A stretch of 64,000 nucleotides of DNA from Streptococcus mitis (GTDB lineage Bacteria > Bacillota > Bacilli > Lactobacillales > Streptococcaceae): the NCBI RefSeq assembly GCF_000722695.1, contig NZ_JPFU01000013.1:558001-622000 (forward strand), written 5' to 3'. Position numbers and translations under genes: made by a program. Under the pieces are notes generated by a model. It ran no database searches. It had not been told where the DNA came from and was given only the letters and a program-made list of their open reading frames with translations. The stretch's first letter is position 1; the number at the start of each line of letters is the position of its first letter. This document shows positions 28,033 through 37,282 of this stretch, piece after piece.

Positions 28033-30264
28033 CTATTTCTCCATCAAAAAGTCATAAATTTCTTGCACGGTACCCAGCGCCATCATTTCTTGGTCTTTGA
28101 CGGTTTGTTTGAGATTTTGGTAAATTTGACTGTCTCCTATCTCCCGCTTTGGCGCTTCTTTATTGACTGTCATGACCCCATCTTTGATGGTCACAAAGCT
28201 TAGTTCTTCAAACACTTGAATCATCTTGACCAGCAAGATTTGTTGAATATTGAGATAAGCAGTCAAATCTTTCAGCTTGTAGCGAATATCAAACTCTGGG
28301 AACTGGTAGATGGTCTTGTACAATTTAGCAAACTGCTCTCTAGTCCCATAGCCTGTCAGATAGTAGGCCTTATCAATATCATTTTTGAAATAAACGGCAG
28401 AGAAATTCTGTTCCTGAAAAATGGTCTTCAGCTGAGTAATATCTTCAGGAATGGTTTTTACGACAACAGCTTCACTATTTACTAGACTCGGTAATTCTCC
28501 AGCAAAATCCAAGACTGGAACTCCTTCTGGCAAGACTGCATTCTTCCCGCGGATGTTAAAAAGTTGAACACCCTCCACACGCGCATCCACCATCATCAAC
28601 TGCAGGGCAGTTTGACCATTCCATTGATTGACAGACAATTTGACTGCCAGCTCTAGATTCTTGGTTTGAGCATATTCTGTTGCCCATCTACCTTGGCCAA
28701 AGGCTACCACTTCAAAATTCGCTTCACCCTTAGAGATTTTCAGTTTGAGATGGGCATTGCCTGCCCCCATAGTACGAGCACTTTCGACCTGAAAATCCTT
28801 TATATAAAAGATAGGTTTCTGATTGTCCATACCAAAAGGTGCCAAGCGCTCAAAGTTCTTGACTGTTTCAAGACTCAAAGTCTCCAAATCCAGCTCTTCA
28901 TCTAGATTTAACTTATTCTTGCCAGCGGCATCTGCACCTTTTTCACGGACATAATCTTCCAAGACCTGAGATAAATCTGAAAGTTTCTCAACTTCCAGCG
29001 TCATACCTGCTGCACCAGCATGACCACCAAAGGCGATGAAGAGGTCTCGATGGGGATCTAGGGCTTCAAAAATATCGACCGCTTCCACGCTACGAGCACT
29101 TCCCTTGGCACGACCACCTTCTATATTAAGAACGATGACTGTCTGTCCTAGTTCTTCTAACAAACGACCAGCCACGATTCCTAGAACCCCAGGATTCCAG
29201 CCTTCCTTAGCCAAGACCTGGACCTTCTTCTCAGGATCCACCATGGTCTTGGCTTCTTCATAGATAGACTGGACAATTTCCTTACGCTCTTCGTTTTTCT
29301 GATGAATCATAAGGGCAATCTCATGCGCTTCCTCATCATCAAACCCAGTCAGCAAATCAATAGCTGGGTTGGGATCGTCCAAGCGCCCCAAGGCATTTAA
29401 ACGAGGAGCAATCTGGAAACCAACCGTTTCTTCTGTTACTTCGTTGGCAGCAATCCCAGCCATGTCTAGCATTTCTTGCAGACCAATACGCTGAGTATGC
29501 CCCAACATTTCCAGACCATACTGAACCAAGATACGGTTCTCATCTGTCAAACTAACCATATCAGCAATGGTACCGATAGCAACCAAATCAAGCAGTTCCA
29601 CTTGGATTTCCTCTAAAAGGGCACAAGCTAACTTGAAAGCCACTCCGCAACCAGCCAAATATTTGAAAGGATAGTCTGCATCTGGATGTTCAGGATGGAT
29701 GATGGCGTAAGCATCTGGCAGGGTTTCAGGCATGGAATGGTGGTCGGTCACAATGACATCCACTCCCATAGACTGGGCCATTTCAATGGCTTCATGACCA
29801 GCAACCCCATTATCCACCGTCACAATCAAGGAAATCCCTTCTTGCTCGATAAAGTATTTATAAACACTGGCATTGGGACCATAGCCATCGGTAAAGCGAT
29901 TGGGTAGGTAAACCCGACACTCGGCGCCAAGCTGTTCCAAACTTTCCTTCACAATAGAAGCCGAAGTCATGCCATCCGCATCATAGTCTCCATAGATGAG
30001 AATATTTTCCCCTTCTTCAATGGCCTGACGAATACGAGCCACTGCCTTGTCCATATCATGGAGCAGATAAGGATCATGCAAATCCTCCAAGGAAGGTTCT
30101 AAAAACTTCTTCAGACTTTCTTCATCCTGAATCCCTCTCTCAAATAATAGCCGAGCCACTTCAGGACCCAGTCCAGCCTTCTTGGCTATCTTTGTAAAAT
30201 CCGCATCTTCAACCTGCGGGGCAAACTGCCATTCATAAGTAGGTGTTATCAAAAAGACATCCAC
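28033..30264 (-). CDS. recJ: Single-stranded-DNA-specific exonuclease RecJ
   Basis: 5'-3' ssDNA exonuclease of recombination and mismatch repair. DHH phosphoesterase motifs are ILIYGDYDADGMTSA, VTVDNGVAGH and the name-giving TDHHSMP; the DHHA1 motif FGGHAGAAGMTLE follows. A C-terminal extension beyond residue 560 is typical of Gram-positive RecJ. 743 residues from this ATG; a TTG four codons in (residue 5) is a plausible alternative start, as AGAGTGG precedes both. Confidence 0.95.
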   Translation of the reverse strand: MDVFLITPTYEWQFAPQVEDADFTKIAKKAGLGPEVARLLFERGIQDEESLKKFLEPSLEDLHDPYLLHDMDKAVARIRQAIEEGENILIYGDYDADGMTSASIVKESLEQLGAECRVYLPNRFTDGYGPNASVYKYFIEQEGISLIVTVDNGVAGHEAIEMAQSMGVDVIVTDHHSMPETLPDAYAIIHPEHPDADYPFKYLAGCGVAFKLACALLEEIQVELLDLVAIGTIADMVSLTDENRILVQYGLEMLGHTQRIGLQEMLDMAGIAANEVTEETVGFQIAPRLNALGRLDDPNPAIDLLTGFDDEEAHEIALMIHQKNEERKEIVQSIYEEAKTMVDPEKKVQVLAKEGWNPGVLGIVAGRLLEELGQTVIVLNIEGGRAKGSARSVEAVDIFEALDPHRDLFIAFGGHAGAAGMTLEVEKLSDLSQVLEDYVREKGADAAGKNKLNLDEELDLETLSLETVKNFERLAPFGMDNQKPIFYIKDFQVESARTMGAGNAHLKLKISKGEANFEVVAFGQGRWATEYAQTKNLELAVKLSVNQWNGQTALQLMMVDARVEGVQLFNIRGKNAVLPEGVPVLDFAGELPSLVNSEAVVVKTIPEDITQLKTIFQEQNFSAVYFKNDIDKAYYLTGYGTREQFAKLYKTIYQFPEFDIRYKLKDLTAYLNIQQILLVKMIQVFEELSFVTIKDGVMTVNKEAPKREIGDSQIYQNLKQTVKDQEMMALGTVQEIYDFLMEK

Positions 30265-30365
30265 TCTTTCTAAGAATTCTATTGCTTCATTATAACATGA
30301 TTTAGACGTTTTCTCTATCCAGATTGCTTTTTTATAAAATTTTAGTGAATTTTTTCAGATATGAT

Positions 30366-30394
30366 TTGACAAGGCCATTCTTTTGGTGTAGAAT
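30366..30394 (+). promoter_or_regulatory. Promoter of the amino-acid ABC operon
   Basis: Perfect TTGACA, 17-base spacer, TAGAAT on the plus strand, 35 bases before the ATPase gene start. Confidence 0.75.
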
Positions 30395-30428
30395 CGTGTT
30401 ATAAAATCTAACACAAAGGAGATTCCTT

Positions 30429-31187
30429 ATGGCTTTAGTAGAATTTGAACACGTCGAAAAATATTACGGAGACTACCACGCACTCCGCGACATCAATCTC
30501 CGTTTTGAAAAAGGACAAGTCGTTGTCCTCCTTGGACCCTCTGGTTCTGGTAAATCTACTCTTATCCGCACCATCAATGGTTTGGAGGCTGTCGACAAGG
30601 GAAGTCTTCTAGTAAATGGTCACCAAGTTGCTGGTGCCAGCCAGAAAGATTTAGTACCGCTTCGCAAGGAAGTCGGTATGGTTTTCCAGCATTTCAACCT
30701 CTATCCACACAAAACAGTGTTAGAAAACGTAACACTTGCACCCATAAAAGTTCTAGGAATTGATAAAAAAGAAGCTGAAAAAACGGCCCAAAAATATCTG
30801 GAATTTGTAAATATGTGGGACAAAAAAGATTCTTATCCAGCCATGCTATCTGGTGGACAAAAACAACGAATTGCCATCGCTCGTGGTCTTGCCATGCATC
30901 CTGAACTCCTCCTTTTTGATGAGCCAACATCTGCCCTTGACCCTGAAACTATCGGCGACGTTCTGGCTGTTATGCAAAAATTGGCTCACGAGGGTATGAA
31001 TATGATTGTCGTGACCCATGAAATGGGCTTTGCCCGTGAAGTTGCGGACCGCATCATCTTTATGGCTGACGGAGAAGTTTTGGTGGATACGACAGATGTC
31101 GATGACTTTTTTGAGAATCCAAGCGAACCACGTGCCCAACAATTCCTCAGCAAAATCATCAACCATGAAAGTGACAAAGTCAAATAA
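30429..31187 (+). CDS. Amino acid ABC transporter ATP-binding protein
   Basis: ATPase of a polar/acidic amino acid importer (GlnQ class), 252 residues. Walker A GPSGSGKST at about 36-44, signature LSGGQKQRIAIARG, Walker B LLFDEPTSALDP and the H-loop VTHEM are intact. AAAGGAG precedes the ATG. First gene of a four-gene plus-strand operon (ATPase, binding protein, two permeases). Confidence 0.95.
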   Translation: MALVEFEHVEKYYGDYHALRDINLRFEKGQVVVLLGPSGSGKSTLIRTINGLEAVDKGSLLVNGHQVAGASQKDLVPLRKEVGMVFQHFNLYPHKTVLENVTLAPIKVLGIDKKEAEKTAQKYLEFVNMWDKKDSYPAMLSGGQKQRIAIARGLAMHPELLLFDEPTSALDPETIGDVLAVMQKLAHEGMNMIVVTHEMGFAREVADRIIFMADGEVLVDTTDVDDFFENPSEPRAQQFLSKIINHESDKVK

Positions 31188-31197
31188 GGAGGCGCCT

Positions 31198-31992
31198 ATG
31201 AAAAAGAAATTCTTTTTATCCGCATTATTGATTAGCCTTTTCAGCCTTGCTGCTGCAAAACCAGTTCAGGCTGATACCACTGTCGCAGATATTCAAAAGA
31301 GAGGCGAGCTAGTTGTCGGTGTCAAACAAGACGTTCCCAATTTTGGCTACAAGGATCCCAAGACAGGGACCTATTCTGGTATCGAAACGGACTTGGCCAA
31401 GATGGTAGCTGATGAGCTCAAGGTCAAGGTTCGTTATGTGCCAGTTACAGCGCAAACTCGCGGACCCCTTCTAGACAATGAACAGGTCGATATGGATATC
31501 GCGACCTTCACCATCACAGACGAACGCAAAAAACTCTACAACTTTACCAGTCCCTACTACACGGACGCTTCTGGCTTTTTGGTCAATAAATCTGCCAAAA
31601 TCAAAAAGATTGAGGACCTAAACGGCAAAACCATCGGAGTCGCCCAAGGTTCTATCACCCAACGCCTGATTACTGAACTGGGTAAAAAGAAAGGTCTGAA
31701 GTTTAAATTCGTCGAACTTGGTTCCTACCCAGAATTGATTACTTCCCTGCATGCTCATCGTATCGATGCCTTTTCCGTTGACCGCTCGATTCTGTCTGGC
31801 TACATCAGCAAACGCACAGTACTACTAGATGATAGTTTCAAGCCATCTGACTACGGTATCGTTACCAAGAAATCAAATACAGAGCTCAACAACTATCTTG
31901 ATAACTTGGTCACCAAATGGAGCAAGGATGGCAGTTTGCAAAAACTTTATGACCGTTACAAGCTCAAACCATCTAGCCATTCCGCAGAATAA
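31198..31992 (+). CDS. Amino acid ABC transporter substrate-binding protein
   Basis: Family 3 solute-binding protein, 264 residues. The signal peptide ends ALISLFSLAAAKPVQA with no lipobox cysteine, so it is secreted or anchored differently from the lipoprotein at 20.9 kb. The mature part has the ELVVGVKQDVPNFGY and GIETDLAKMVADEL motifs; glutamate/glutamine-type ligand is likely. The start at 31198 follows AAGGAGGCGCC, 10 bases after the ATPase stop; the same frame is open further upstream but inside the ATPase gene. Confidence 0.93.
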   Translation: MKKKFFLSALLISLFSLAAAKPVQADTTVADIQKRGELVVGVKQDVPNFGYKDPKTGTYSGIETDLAKMVADELKVKVRYVPVTAQTRGPLLDNEQVDMDIATFTITDERKKLYNFTSPYYTDASGFLVNKSAKIKKIEDLNGKTIGVAQGSITQRLITELGKKKGLKFKFVELGSYPELITSLHAHRIDAFSVDRSILSGYISKRTVLLDDSFKPSDYGIVTKKSNTELNNYLDNLVTKWSKDGSLQKLYDRYKLKPSSHSAE

Positions 31993-32004
31993 GGAGGACA
32001 CCCC

Positions 32005-32682
32005 ATGACAGATTTATCATCTTGGACAGCCTATTTTCAGGATTTTGGACAATTTTTCAATGGTTTCCTCTTCACTCTTGCCCTAGCTATCGGATCCTTT
32101 ATCCTCGCCATGGTTTTAGGCATCTTCTTCGGAGCCATGTCAACCAGTAAACGTCCGATATTGAGAATTTTGGCTCGCATATTTGTGGAGTTTTACCAAA
32201 ACACTCCCCTCTTGGTGCAGTTTGTTATCGTTTTTTATGGCCTACCTCTTATCAGTGACCATATCATCATGATTCCGATTTATTGGACGGCTGTCCTCTG
32301 CGTGGGTCTCTATCACGGCGCCTATATCGCCGAGGTTATTCGCTCAGGGATTCAGTCTATTCCTAGCGGTCAAATGGAGGCTGCCCTGTCACAAGGATTT
32401 ACCTATATCAGTGCCATGCGCTTGATTATCTTGCCTCAGGCCTTTCGTATCATTCTCCCTCCTTTGACCAACCAAATCGTCAACCTCATCAAAAACACCT
32501 CTACAGTCGCTATCATTTCTGGAGTAGACTTGATGTTTGTGACCAAGTCTTGGTCGGCTCTTAACGGAAACTACATTCCAGCCTTTTTAGGCGCTGCCCT
32601 GCTCTACTTCTCTCTTTGCTTCCCTGTTGCCCAGTTTGGTCGCAAAATGGAGCAAGCCAACAAAAAAGCCTATTCGCTTTAG
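32005..32682 (+). CDS. Amino acid ABC transporter permease
   Basis: HisM/GltK-type inner-membrane permease, 225 residues, about five transmembrane helices. The EAA loop motif EAALSQGFTYISAMRLIILPQAF couples to the ATPase. AAGGAGG precedes the ATG, 12 bases after the binding protein stop. Confidence 0.94.
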   Translation: MTDLSSWTAYFQDFGQFFNGFLFTLALAIGSFILAMVLGIFFGAMSTSKRPILRILARIFVEFYQNTPLLVQFVIVFYGLPLISDHIIMIPIYWTAVLCVGLYHGAYIAEVIRSGIQSIPSGQMEAALSQGFTYISAMRLIILPQAFRIILPPLTNQIVNLIKNTSTVAIISGVDLMFVTKSWSALNGNYIPAFLGAALLYFSLCFPVAQFGRKMEQANKKAYSL

Positions 32683-32691
32683 GAGGTTACT

Positions 32692-33351
32692 ATGGAATCC
32701 ATTTTAGAAGTTTTGACCCCAGATAACCTAATCTTTATCTTTAAAGGATTTGGCTTGACCCTCTATATTTCTCTGATTGCCATCATCCTCTCTACCCTTA
32801 TCGGTACGGTTCTAGCTGTCATGAAAAATGGGAAAAATCCTGTCTTGCGTATCATCTCCAGCATTTACATCGAGTTTGTGCGCAACGTTCCCAACCTTCT
32901 CTGGATCTTTACTATCTTTTTAGTTTTCAAGATGAAATCCACTCCAGCTGGTATTACAGCCTTTACCCTCTTTACCTCAGCAGCCTTGGCTGAGATTATC
33001 CGAGGTGGCCTCAATGCTGTGGACAAGGGCCAGTACGAAGCAGGAATGTCGCAAGGATTTACCTCTGCGCAAATCCTCTATCACATCATTCTCCCACAAG
33101 CAATCCGCAAAATGTTACCAGCCATCATTTCTCAGTTTGTAACCGTGATTAAGGATACCAGTCTTCTCTACTCTGTTATCGCCCTACAAGAACTCTTTGG
33201 AGCCAGCCAAATTCTCATGGGCCGTTATTTCGAACCAGAGCAGGTCTTCAGTCTTTATATCCTGATTGCCCTCATCTACTTCAGCTTTAACCTAGCAATC
33301 TCTAGCCTGTCACATATGCTAGCAAAACGTTGGCAACAAGCCGCAGAATAA
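32692..33351 (+). CDS. Amino acid ABC transporter permease
   Basis: Second permease subunit, 219 residues, with EAA motif EAGMSQGFTSAQILYHIILPQAI and about five transmembrane helices. It starts 9 bases after the first permease with AGGAGG upstream and closes the operon, followed by a clear terminator. The pair forms a heterodimeric channel. Confidence 0.94.
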   Translation: MESILEVLTPDNLIFIFKGFGLTLYISLIAIILSTLIGTVLAVMKNGKNPVLRIISSIYIEFVRNVPNLLWIFTIFLVFKMKSTPAGITAFTLFTSAALAEIIRGGLNAVDKGQYEAGMSQGFTSAQILYHIILPQAIRKMLPAIISQFVTVIKDTSLLYSVIALQELFGASQILMGRYFEPEQVFSLYILIALIYFSFNLAISSLSHMLAKRWQQAAE

Positions 33352-33357
33352 ACAGCC

Positions 33358-33385
33358 ACTCTCCAGTTCAATTGGAGAGTTTTTT
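33358..33385 (+). terminator. Terminator of the amino-acid ABC operon
   Basis: ACTCTCCA / TGGAGAGT perfect stem with a T run (TTTTTTAT) on the plus strand, seven bases after the last permease. Confidence 0.85.
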
Positions 33386-33413
33386 ATGATAGTAAACATT
33401 TATAGATCTCAAT

Positions 33414-33442
33414 TTGACACCATACTTTTTCTATGATAAAAT
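33414..33442 (+). promoter_or_regulatory. Promoter of the NADPH oxidase gene
   Basis: TTGACA, 17-base spacer, TAAAAT on the plus strand, about 50 bases before the start codon. Confidence 0.75.
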
Positions 33443-33493
33443 GTAACAAATTTATTTACAACAAATCAAAATCTTAATGAAATGGAATTTTCT

Positions 33494-34684
33494 ATGAAAT
33501 CACTCAAAGGAATACTTTTTATCATAGCTAGTTTTGTCTTGACTATTTTGACTTGGATGAGCACTTCTCCCCAATTCATGATTCCAGGACTAGCTTTAAC
33601 AAGCCTATCTCTGACCTTTATCCTAGCCACTCGTCTCCCACTACTAGAAAACTGGTTTCACGGTTTGGAGAAGGTCTATACTGTCCACAAATTCACAGCC
33701 TTTCTCTCCATTATCCTACTCATCTTTCATAACTTTAGTATGGGCGGTTTGTGGGGCTCTCGCTTAGCCGCTCAGTTTGGCAATCTTGCTCTCTATATCT
33801 TTGTCAGTATCATCCTTGTCGCCTATTTAGGCAAATACATCCAATACGAAGCTTGGCGCTGGATTCACCGCCTGGTTTACCTGGCCTATATTTTTGGACT
33901 CTTTCACGTCTACATGATGATGGGCAATCGCCTCCTCACATTTAATCTTCTAAGTTTTCTTGTTGGTAGCTATGCCCTTTTAGGCTTACTAGCTGGTTTT
34001 TACATCATCTTCCTTTATCAAAAGATTTCCTTTCCCTATCTAGGGAAAATTACCAATCTCAAACGCTTAAATCACGATACTAGAGAAATTCAAATCCATC
34101 TTAGCAGACCTTTCAACTATCAATCAGGTCAATTCGCCTTTCTAAAGATTTTCCAAGAAGGTTTTGAAAGTGCTCCGCATCCCTTTTCCATCTCAGGAGG
34201 TCACGACCAAACTATTTACTTTACTGTCAAAAATTCAGGCGACCATACCAAGAATATCTATGACAATCTTCAAGTCGGTAGCAAAGTAACCCTAGACAGA
34301 GCTTACGGACACATGATCATAGAAGAAGGACGAGAAAATCAGGTTTGGATTGCTGGAGGCATTGGGATTACCCCCTTTATCTCTTACATCCGTGAACATC
34401 CTATTTTAGATAAACAGGTTCACTTCTACTATAGCTTCCATGGAGAAGAAAATGCAGTCTACCTAGATTTGCTCCGTAACTATGCTCAGAAAAACCCTAA
34501 TTTTAAACTCCATCTAGTAGACAGTAGGAAAGATGGCTATCTTAATTTTGAGCAAGAAGAAATGCCTGAACATGCAAGCATCTATATGTGTGGTCCTCTT
34601 TCTATGATGAAGTCACTTGCCAAACAGATCAAGAAACAAAATCCAAAAGCAGAGCTTATTTACGAAGGATTCAAGTTCAAATAA
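33494..34684 (+). CDS. NADPH oxidase, SpNOX type
   Basis: Bacterial NOX-family electron-transfer membrane protein, 396 residues (400 from the ATG at 33482). Six hydrophobic helices contain two bis-His pairs: H69/H83 and H129/H142 in the longer numbering, giving the 13- and 12-residue spacing typical of NOX/gp91phox heme ligands. The cytosolic half has the FAD motif HPFSISGG and NAD(P)H motifs GGIGITPFISYI and YMCGPLSMM. It closely resembles the pneumococcal SpNOX protein as I recall it. The product would transfer electrons from NADPH to oxygen, giving superoxide; the physiological role is unsettled. Confidence 0.9.
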   Translation: MKSLKGILFIIASFVLTILTWMSTSPQFMIPGLALTSLSLTFILATRLPLLENWFHGLEKVYTVHKFTAFLSIILLIFHNFSMGGLWGSRLAAQFGNLALYIFVSIILVAYLGKYIQYEAWRWIHRLVYLAYIFGLFHVYMMMGNRLLTFNLLSFLVGSYALLGLLAGFYIIFLYQKISFPYLGKITNLKRLNHDTREIQIHLSRPFNYQSGQFAFLKIFQEGFESAPHPFSISGGHDQTIYFTVKNSGDHTKNIYDNLQVGSKVTLDRAYGHMIIEEGRENQVWIAGGIGITPFISYIREHPILDKQVHFYYSFHGEENAVYLDLLRNYAQKNPNFKLHLVDSRKDGYLNFEQEEMPEHASIYMCGPLSMMKSLAKQIKKQNPKAELIYEGFKFK

Positions 34685-34695
34685 GCACTCATACT

Positions 34696-34721
34696 CTCCT
34701 GGAATTTCCCAGGAGTTTTTT
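34696..34721 (+). terminator. Terminator of the NOX gene
   Basis: CTCCTGG / CCAGGAG stem followed by TTTTTT on the plus strand, 12 bases past the stop. Confidence 0.85.
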
Positions 34722-34733
34722 CTACACAACCGC

Positions 34734-34765
34734 AAAAAACACTGCCAGATTTCTAACAGTGTTTT
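34734..34765 (-). terminator. Terminator of msmK
   Basis: AAAACACTG / CAGTGTTTT stem followed by TTGCGG on the minus strand, 15 bases after the msmK stop. Confidence 0.75.
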
Positions 34766-34779
34766 GAGTTTCATTTATC

Positions 34780-35910
34780 TTAGTAAACTGTTCTTTCAGT
34801 TTCTACATCGAAGAAGTGGGCTTTGTTCAAGTCAAATCCAAGTTCAACTGTTGCGCCTGTTTGCAAGTAGTCACGAGCATCAACTTTAGCAACAAATTCG
34901 TCTTTACCAACTTGGCAGTAAAGGTGAGATTCTGAACCAAGCAATTCTGATACAGAGATAGTAGCTTTTACAACTGATTCTGGGAATGTTTCAAGGAATG
35001 CTTCCTCTGCATTCACGTCTTCTGGACGGATACCGAAGATCAATTCTTTACCTTCATAGCCTTTTTCACGAAGAACTTTCAAAGCACCTTCTGGAACTTT
35101 CAAGCGGAAACCGTCTGAAACAATTTCGCTACCAACCAATTTCACGTTGATGAAGTTCATTGCTGGGCTTCCGATAAATCCTGCAACGAATTTGTTAACT
35201 GGGTTTTTGTAAACTTCTTGAGGAGAACCGATTTGTTCTACACGTCCAATAGTACCTGTACCAGCAGGGTTCTTAGTTGCTGACATGATAACGATACGGT
35301 CTGCAAGTGTCATCGCTTCTGTTTGGTCGTGAGTTACGTAGATAGTTGTAGCCCCGATACGACGGTGGATTTTAGCGATTTCAGCACGCATTGATACACG
35401 AAGTTTAGCATCCAAGTTTGACAAAGGTTCGTCCATCAAGAACACTTTTGCATCACGGACAATCGCACGACCCATGGCAACACGTTGACGTTGACCACCT
35501 GAAAGGTCAGCTGGTTTACGTTCCAAGAATTCTTTCAATCCAAGGATTTCAGCTGCTTCTTGAACACGTTTATCGATATCTTCCTTGCTGTATTTACGCA
35601 ATTTCAAACCGAAAGCCATGTTGTCATAAACAGTCATGTGTGGGTAAAGAGCGTAGTTTTGGAATACCATGGCGATATCACGGTCTTTTGGAGCCACATC
35701 ATTGACAACCACGCCATCGATAGAAGCAGTACCTTCTGTGATGTCTTCAAGACCTGCAATCATACGGAGAGTAGTTGATTTACCACATCCTGAAGGTCCT
35801 ACGAAAACGATGAACTCTTTGTCTTTGATGTTCAAGTTGAAATCTTCAACTGAATAGTGTTCGCTGTTTGGATATTTTTTGTAAATATTTTTAAGATTTA
35901 ATTCTACCAT
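34780..35910 (-). CDS. msmK: Sugar ABC transporter ATP-binding protein MsmK
   Basis: Shared ATPase that energises several carbohydrate importers (raffinose, maltodextrin, sialic acid) in streptococci, 376 residues. Walker A GPSGCGKST, signature LSGGQRQRVAMGRA, Walker B VFLMDEPLSNLDA and a C-terminal regulatory OB-type domain with FGIRPEDV are present. It stands alone, away from any permease, as in pneumococcus, and has a cre site upstream. Confidence 0.95.
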   Translation of the reverse strand: MVELNLKNIYKKYPNSEHYSVEDFNLNIKDKEFIVFVGPSGCGKSTTLRMIAGLEDITEGTASIDGVVVNDVAPKDRDIAMVFQNYALYPHMTVYDNMAFGLKLRKYSKEDIDKRVQEAAEILGLKEFLERKPADLSGGQRQRVAMGRAIVRDAKVFLMDEPLSNLDAKLRVSMRAEIAKIHRRIGATTIYVTHDQTEAMTLADRIVIMSATKNPAGTGTIGRVEQIGSPQEVYKNPVNKFVAGFIGSPAMNFINVKLVGSEIVSDGFRLKVPEGALKVLREKGYEGKELIFGIRPEDVNAEEAFLETFPESVVKATISVSELLGSESHLYCQVGKDEFVAKVDARDYLQTGATVELGFDLNKAHFFDVETERTVY

Positions 35911-35950
35911 GAGGTGAACTCCTTTTGTCTTTTGATAGTTTTATTATATA

Positions 35951-35964
35951 TGAAAACGCTTTAC
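35951..35964 (-). promoter_or_regulatory. Candidate CcpA cre site upstream of msmK
   Basis: TGAAAACGCTTTAC matches the catabolite-responsive element consensus TGNAANCGNTNNCA at nearly all positions, 41 bases upstream of the msmK start. Carbon catabolite control of a shared sugar ATPase is biologically sensible. Confidence 0.65.
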
Positions 35965-36022
35965 TTTTCTATGGCAAGGTGACCAAAAAAATAAAAAAGT
36001 TCTGTGCAACTTGCACAAAACT

Positions 36023-36892
36023 TTAGAGAATATCTGGTAAAATCAACTGATAACACAAGGTCAGGTCGGTCAATTCCTTCAACTGCAGGCCTGTCAATTC
36101 TTCCCATTTATCAATCTTGTATTGGAGAGAATTGCGGTGCAGATAGAGTTGCTGGGCTGTTTTAGTGAGAACAGCACTATTTTCCCAAAGAGAGAGAATG
36201 ATTTCCTGAATCTGGTCTTGATCCAAAATCATCTGGTGCAGGCAGTCCTTGATTGTCTTCAAGTCCACAAGCCCTTCCCCAAGACTCCAGAGATAGAGTT
36301 GCGAAAAAGTGTGAACTCCTTGGTGACCCTGACGCCACCAGATCTTAAACAAATCTCGCTCCGCTTTGATTAAGTCTGATAGGGCTTGATGTCCAGCCTG
36401 AGACCAAACCTGGCCTAACATGATAGACAGACGCAATCCAAAGTCATACTCAACCGCTTCAATCGTATCACTTAAGATAGCTCGTACAGAGGTGTATTTG
36501 TCTTGTTGAAGCACGAAAACATAGTCCTGAGCTCCAACTTGAAGCACTGTCTGACAGTTGGGAAAAAGAGTCCGCATCATATCTAGCCAAGAAGCTAGAT
36601 TTTCCTGCTGAAAATAGGAAAGATGGCAATAAACCAACTGAATCTTTTTAAAAGTTTTCGGTGCCTGTCCCTTGCCCTCAATCAGATAAGAATACCAAGG
36701 ATTGAGCGAACGAGCCTGCTCTTGCTGAGTCAAAAGAGCAACCAACTGCTTTTCACGCTCGCTAAGTCCAGCTTCCTCCAGCAAAATCCACTGCTGAGAA
36801 GCTAAAGGGAAAGTGAGATAGCCCTCTCTCTTTACTGGTTGGTTTGAAATCTGAGCTTCAGGAAACCAGTCTTGTAGTTCTTTTGCCATCAT
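36023..36892 (-). CDS. PucR/CdaR-type helix-turn-helix regulator
   Basis: 289 residues. The C-terminus carries the PucR-type DNA-binding helix-turn-helix (SAVLTKTAQQLYLHRNSLQYKI) after a central regulatory region without a recognised ligand domain. It lies upstream of msmK with the same orientation, and the same pair exists in pneumococcus, so a role in sugar-transport control is possible but unproven. It starts 3 bases after mrnC. Confidence 0.82.
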   Translation of the reverse strand: MMAKELQDWFPEAQISNQPVKREGYLTFPLASQQWILLEEAGLSEREKQLVALLTQQEQARSLNPWYSYLIEGKGQAPKTFKKIQLVYCHLSYFQQENLASWLDMMRTLFPNCQTVLQVGAQDYVFVLQQDKYTSVRAILSDTIEAVEYDFGLRLSIMLGQVWSQAGHQALSDLIKAERDLFKIWWRQGHQGVHTFSQLYLWSLGEGLVDLKTIKDCLHQMILDQDQIQEIILSLWENSAVLTKTAQQLYLHRNSLQYKIDKWEELTGLQLKELTDLTLCYQLILPDIL

Positions 36893-36895
36893 GTC

Positions 36896-37282
36896 CTAGC
36901 CCTCCACTTTTTGGATGCACCACGAAATCAAGCTCTCAAGACGTTCCAGATTTTCAGTCATATGGAGATAGCCCATGACTGCTTCAAAACCTGTGGACAT
37001 GCGATAAGTCACCACACCGGCATTTTTAGCCTTTGTGTGGCTATTGGTATTGCGGCCACGTTTATAGATTTCTTCTTCTTTTTCCGTCAGGACTTGCTCC
37101 TCCAACATAAGGGAAATCAAGTGTGCCTGAGCCTTGGCTGACACATACTTGGTCGCCTCTTGGTGGAGTTTATTGGGTTTGGTCATGCCTTTAAGAATGA
37201 GGTGACGGCGAATATACATAGAATACACCGCATCCCCCTCAAAGGCTAGCGCAATCCCGTTAATGAGATTGACATCAATCAC
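36896..37282 (-). CDS. mrnC: Mini-ribonuclease III
   Basis: Catalytic-domain-only RNase III of 128 residues that matures 23S rRNA ends in Firmicutes. The signature NGIALAFEGDAVYS holds the catalytic Glu/Asp, and ERGRNTNSHTKAKNA-type RNA-contact residues (YKRGRNTNSHTKAKN) follow. No double-stranded RNA-binding domain. Its ATG overlaps the cysS 3' end by 8 bases, the usual cysS-mrnC arrangement. Confidence 0.94.
   Translation of the reverse strand: MIDVNLINGIALAFEGDAVYSMYIRRHLILKGMTKPNKLHQEATKYVSAKAQAHLISLMLEEQVLTEKEEEIYKRGRNTNSHTKAKNAGVVTYRMSTGFEAVMGYLHMTENLERLESLISWCIQKVEG

Noticed and set aside
31018..31197. Long form of the ABC substrate-binding protein
   Set aside because: The upstream part overlaps the ATPase gene in another frame; a clear AAGGAGG and signal peptide support the start at 31198.
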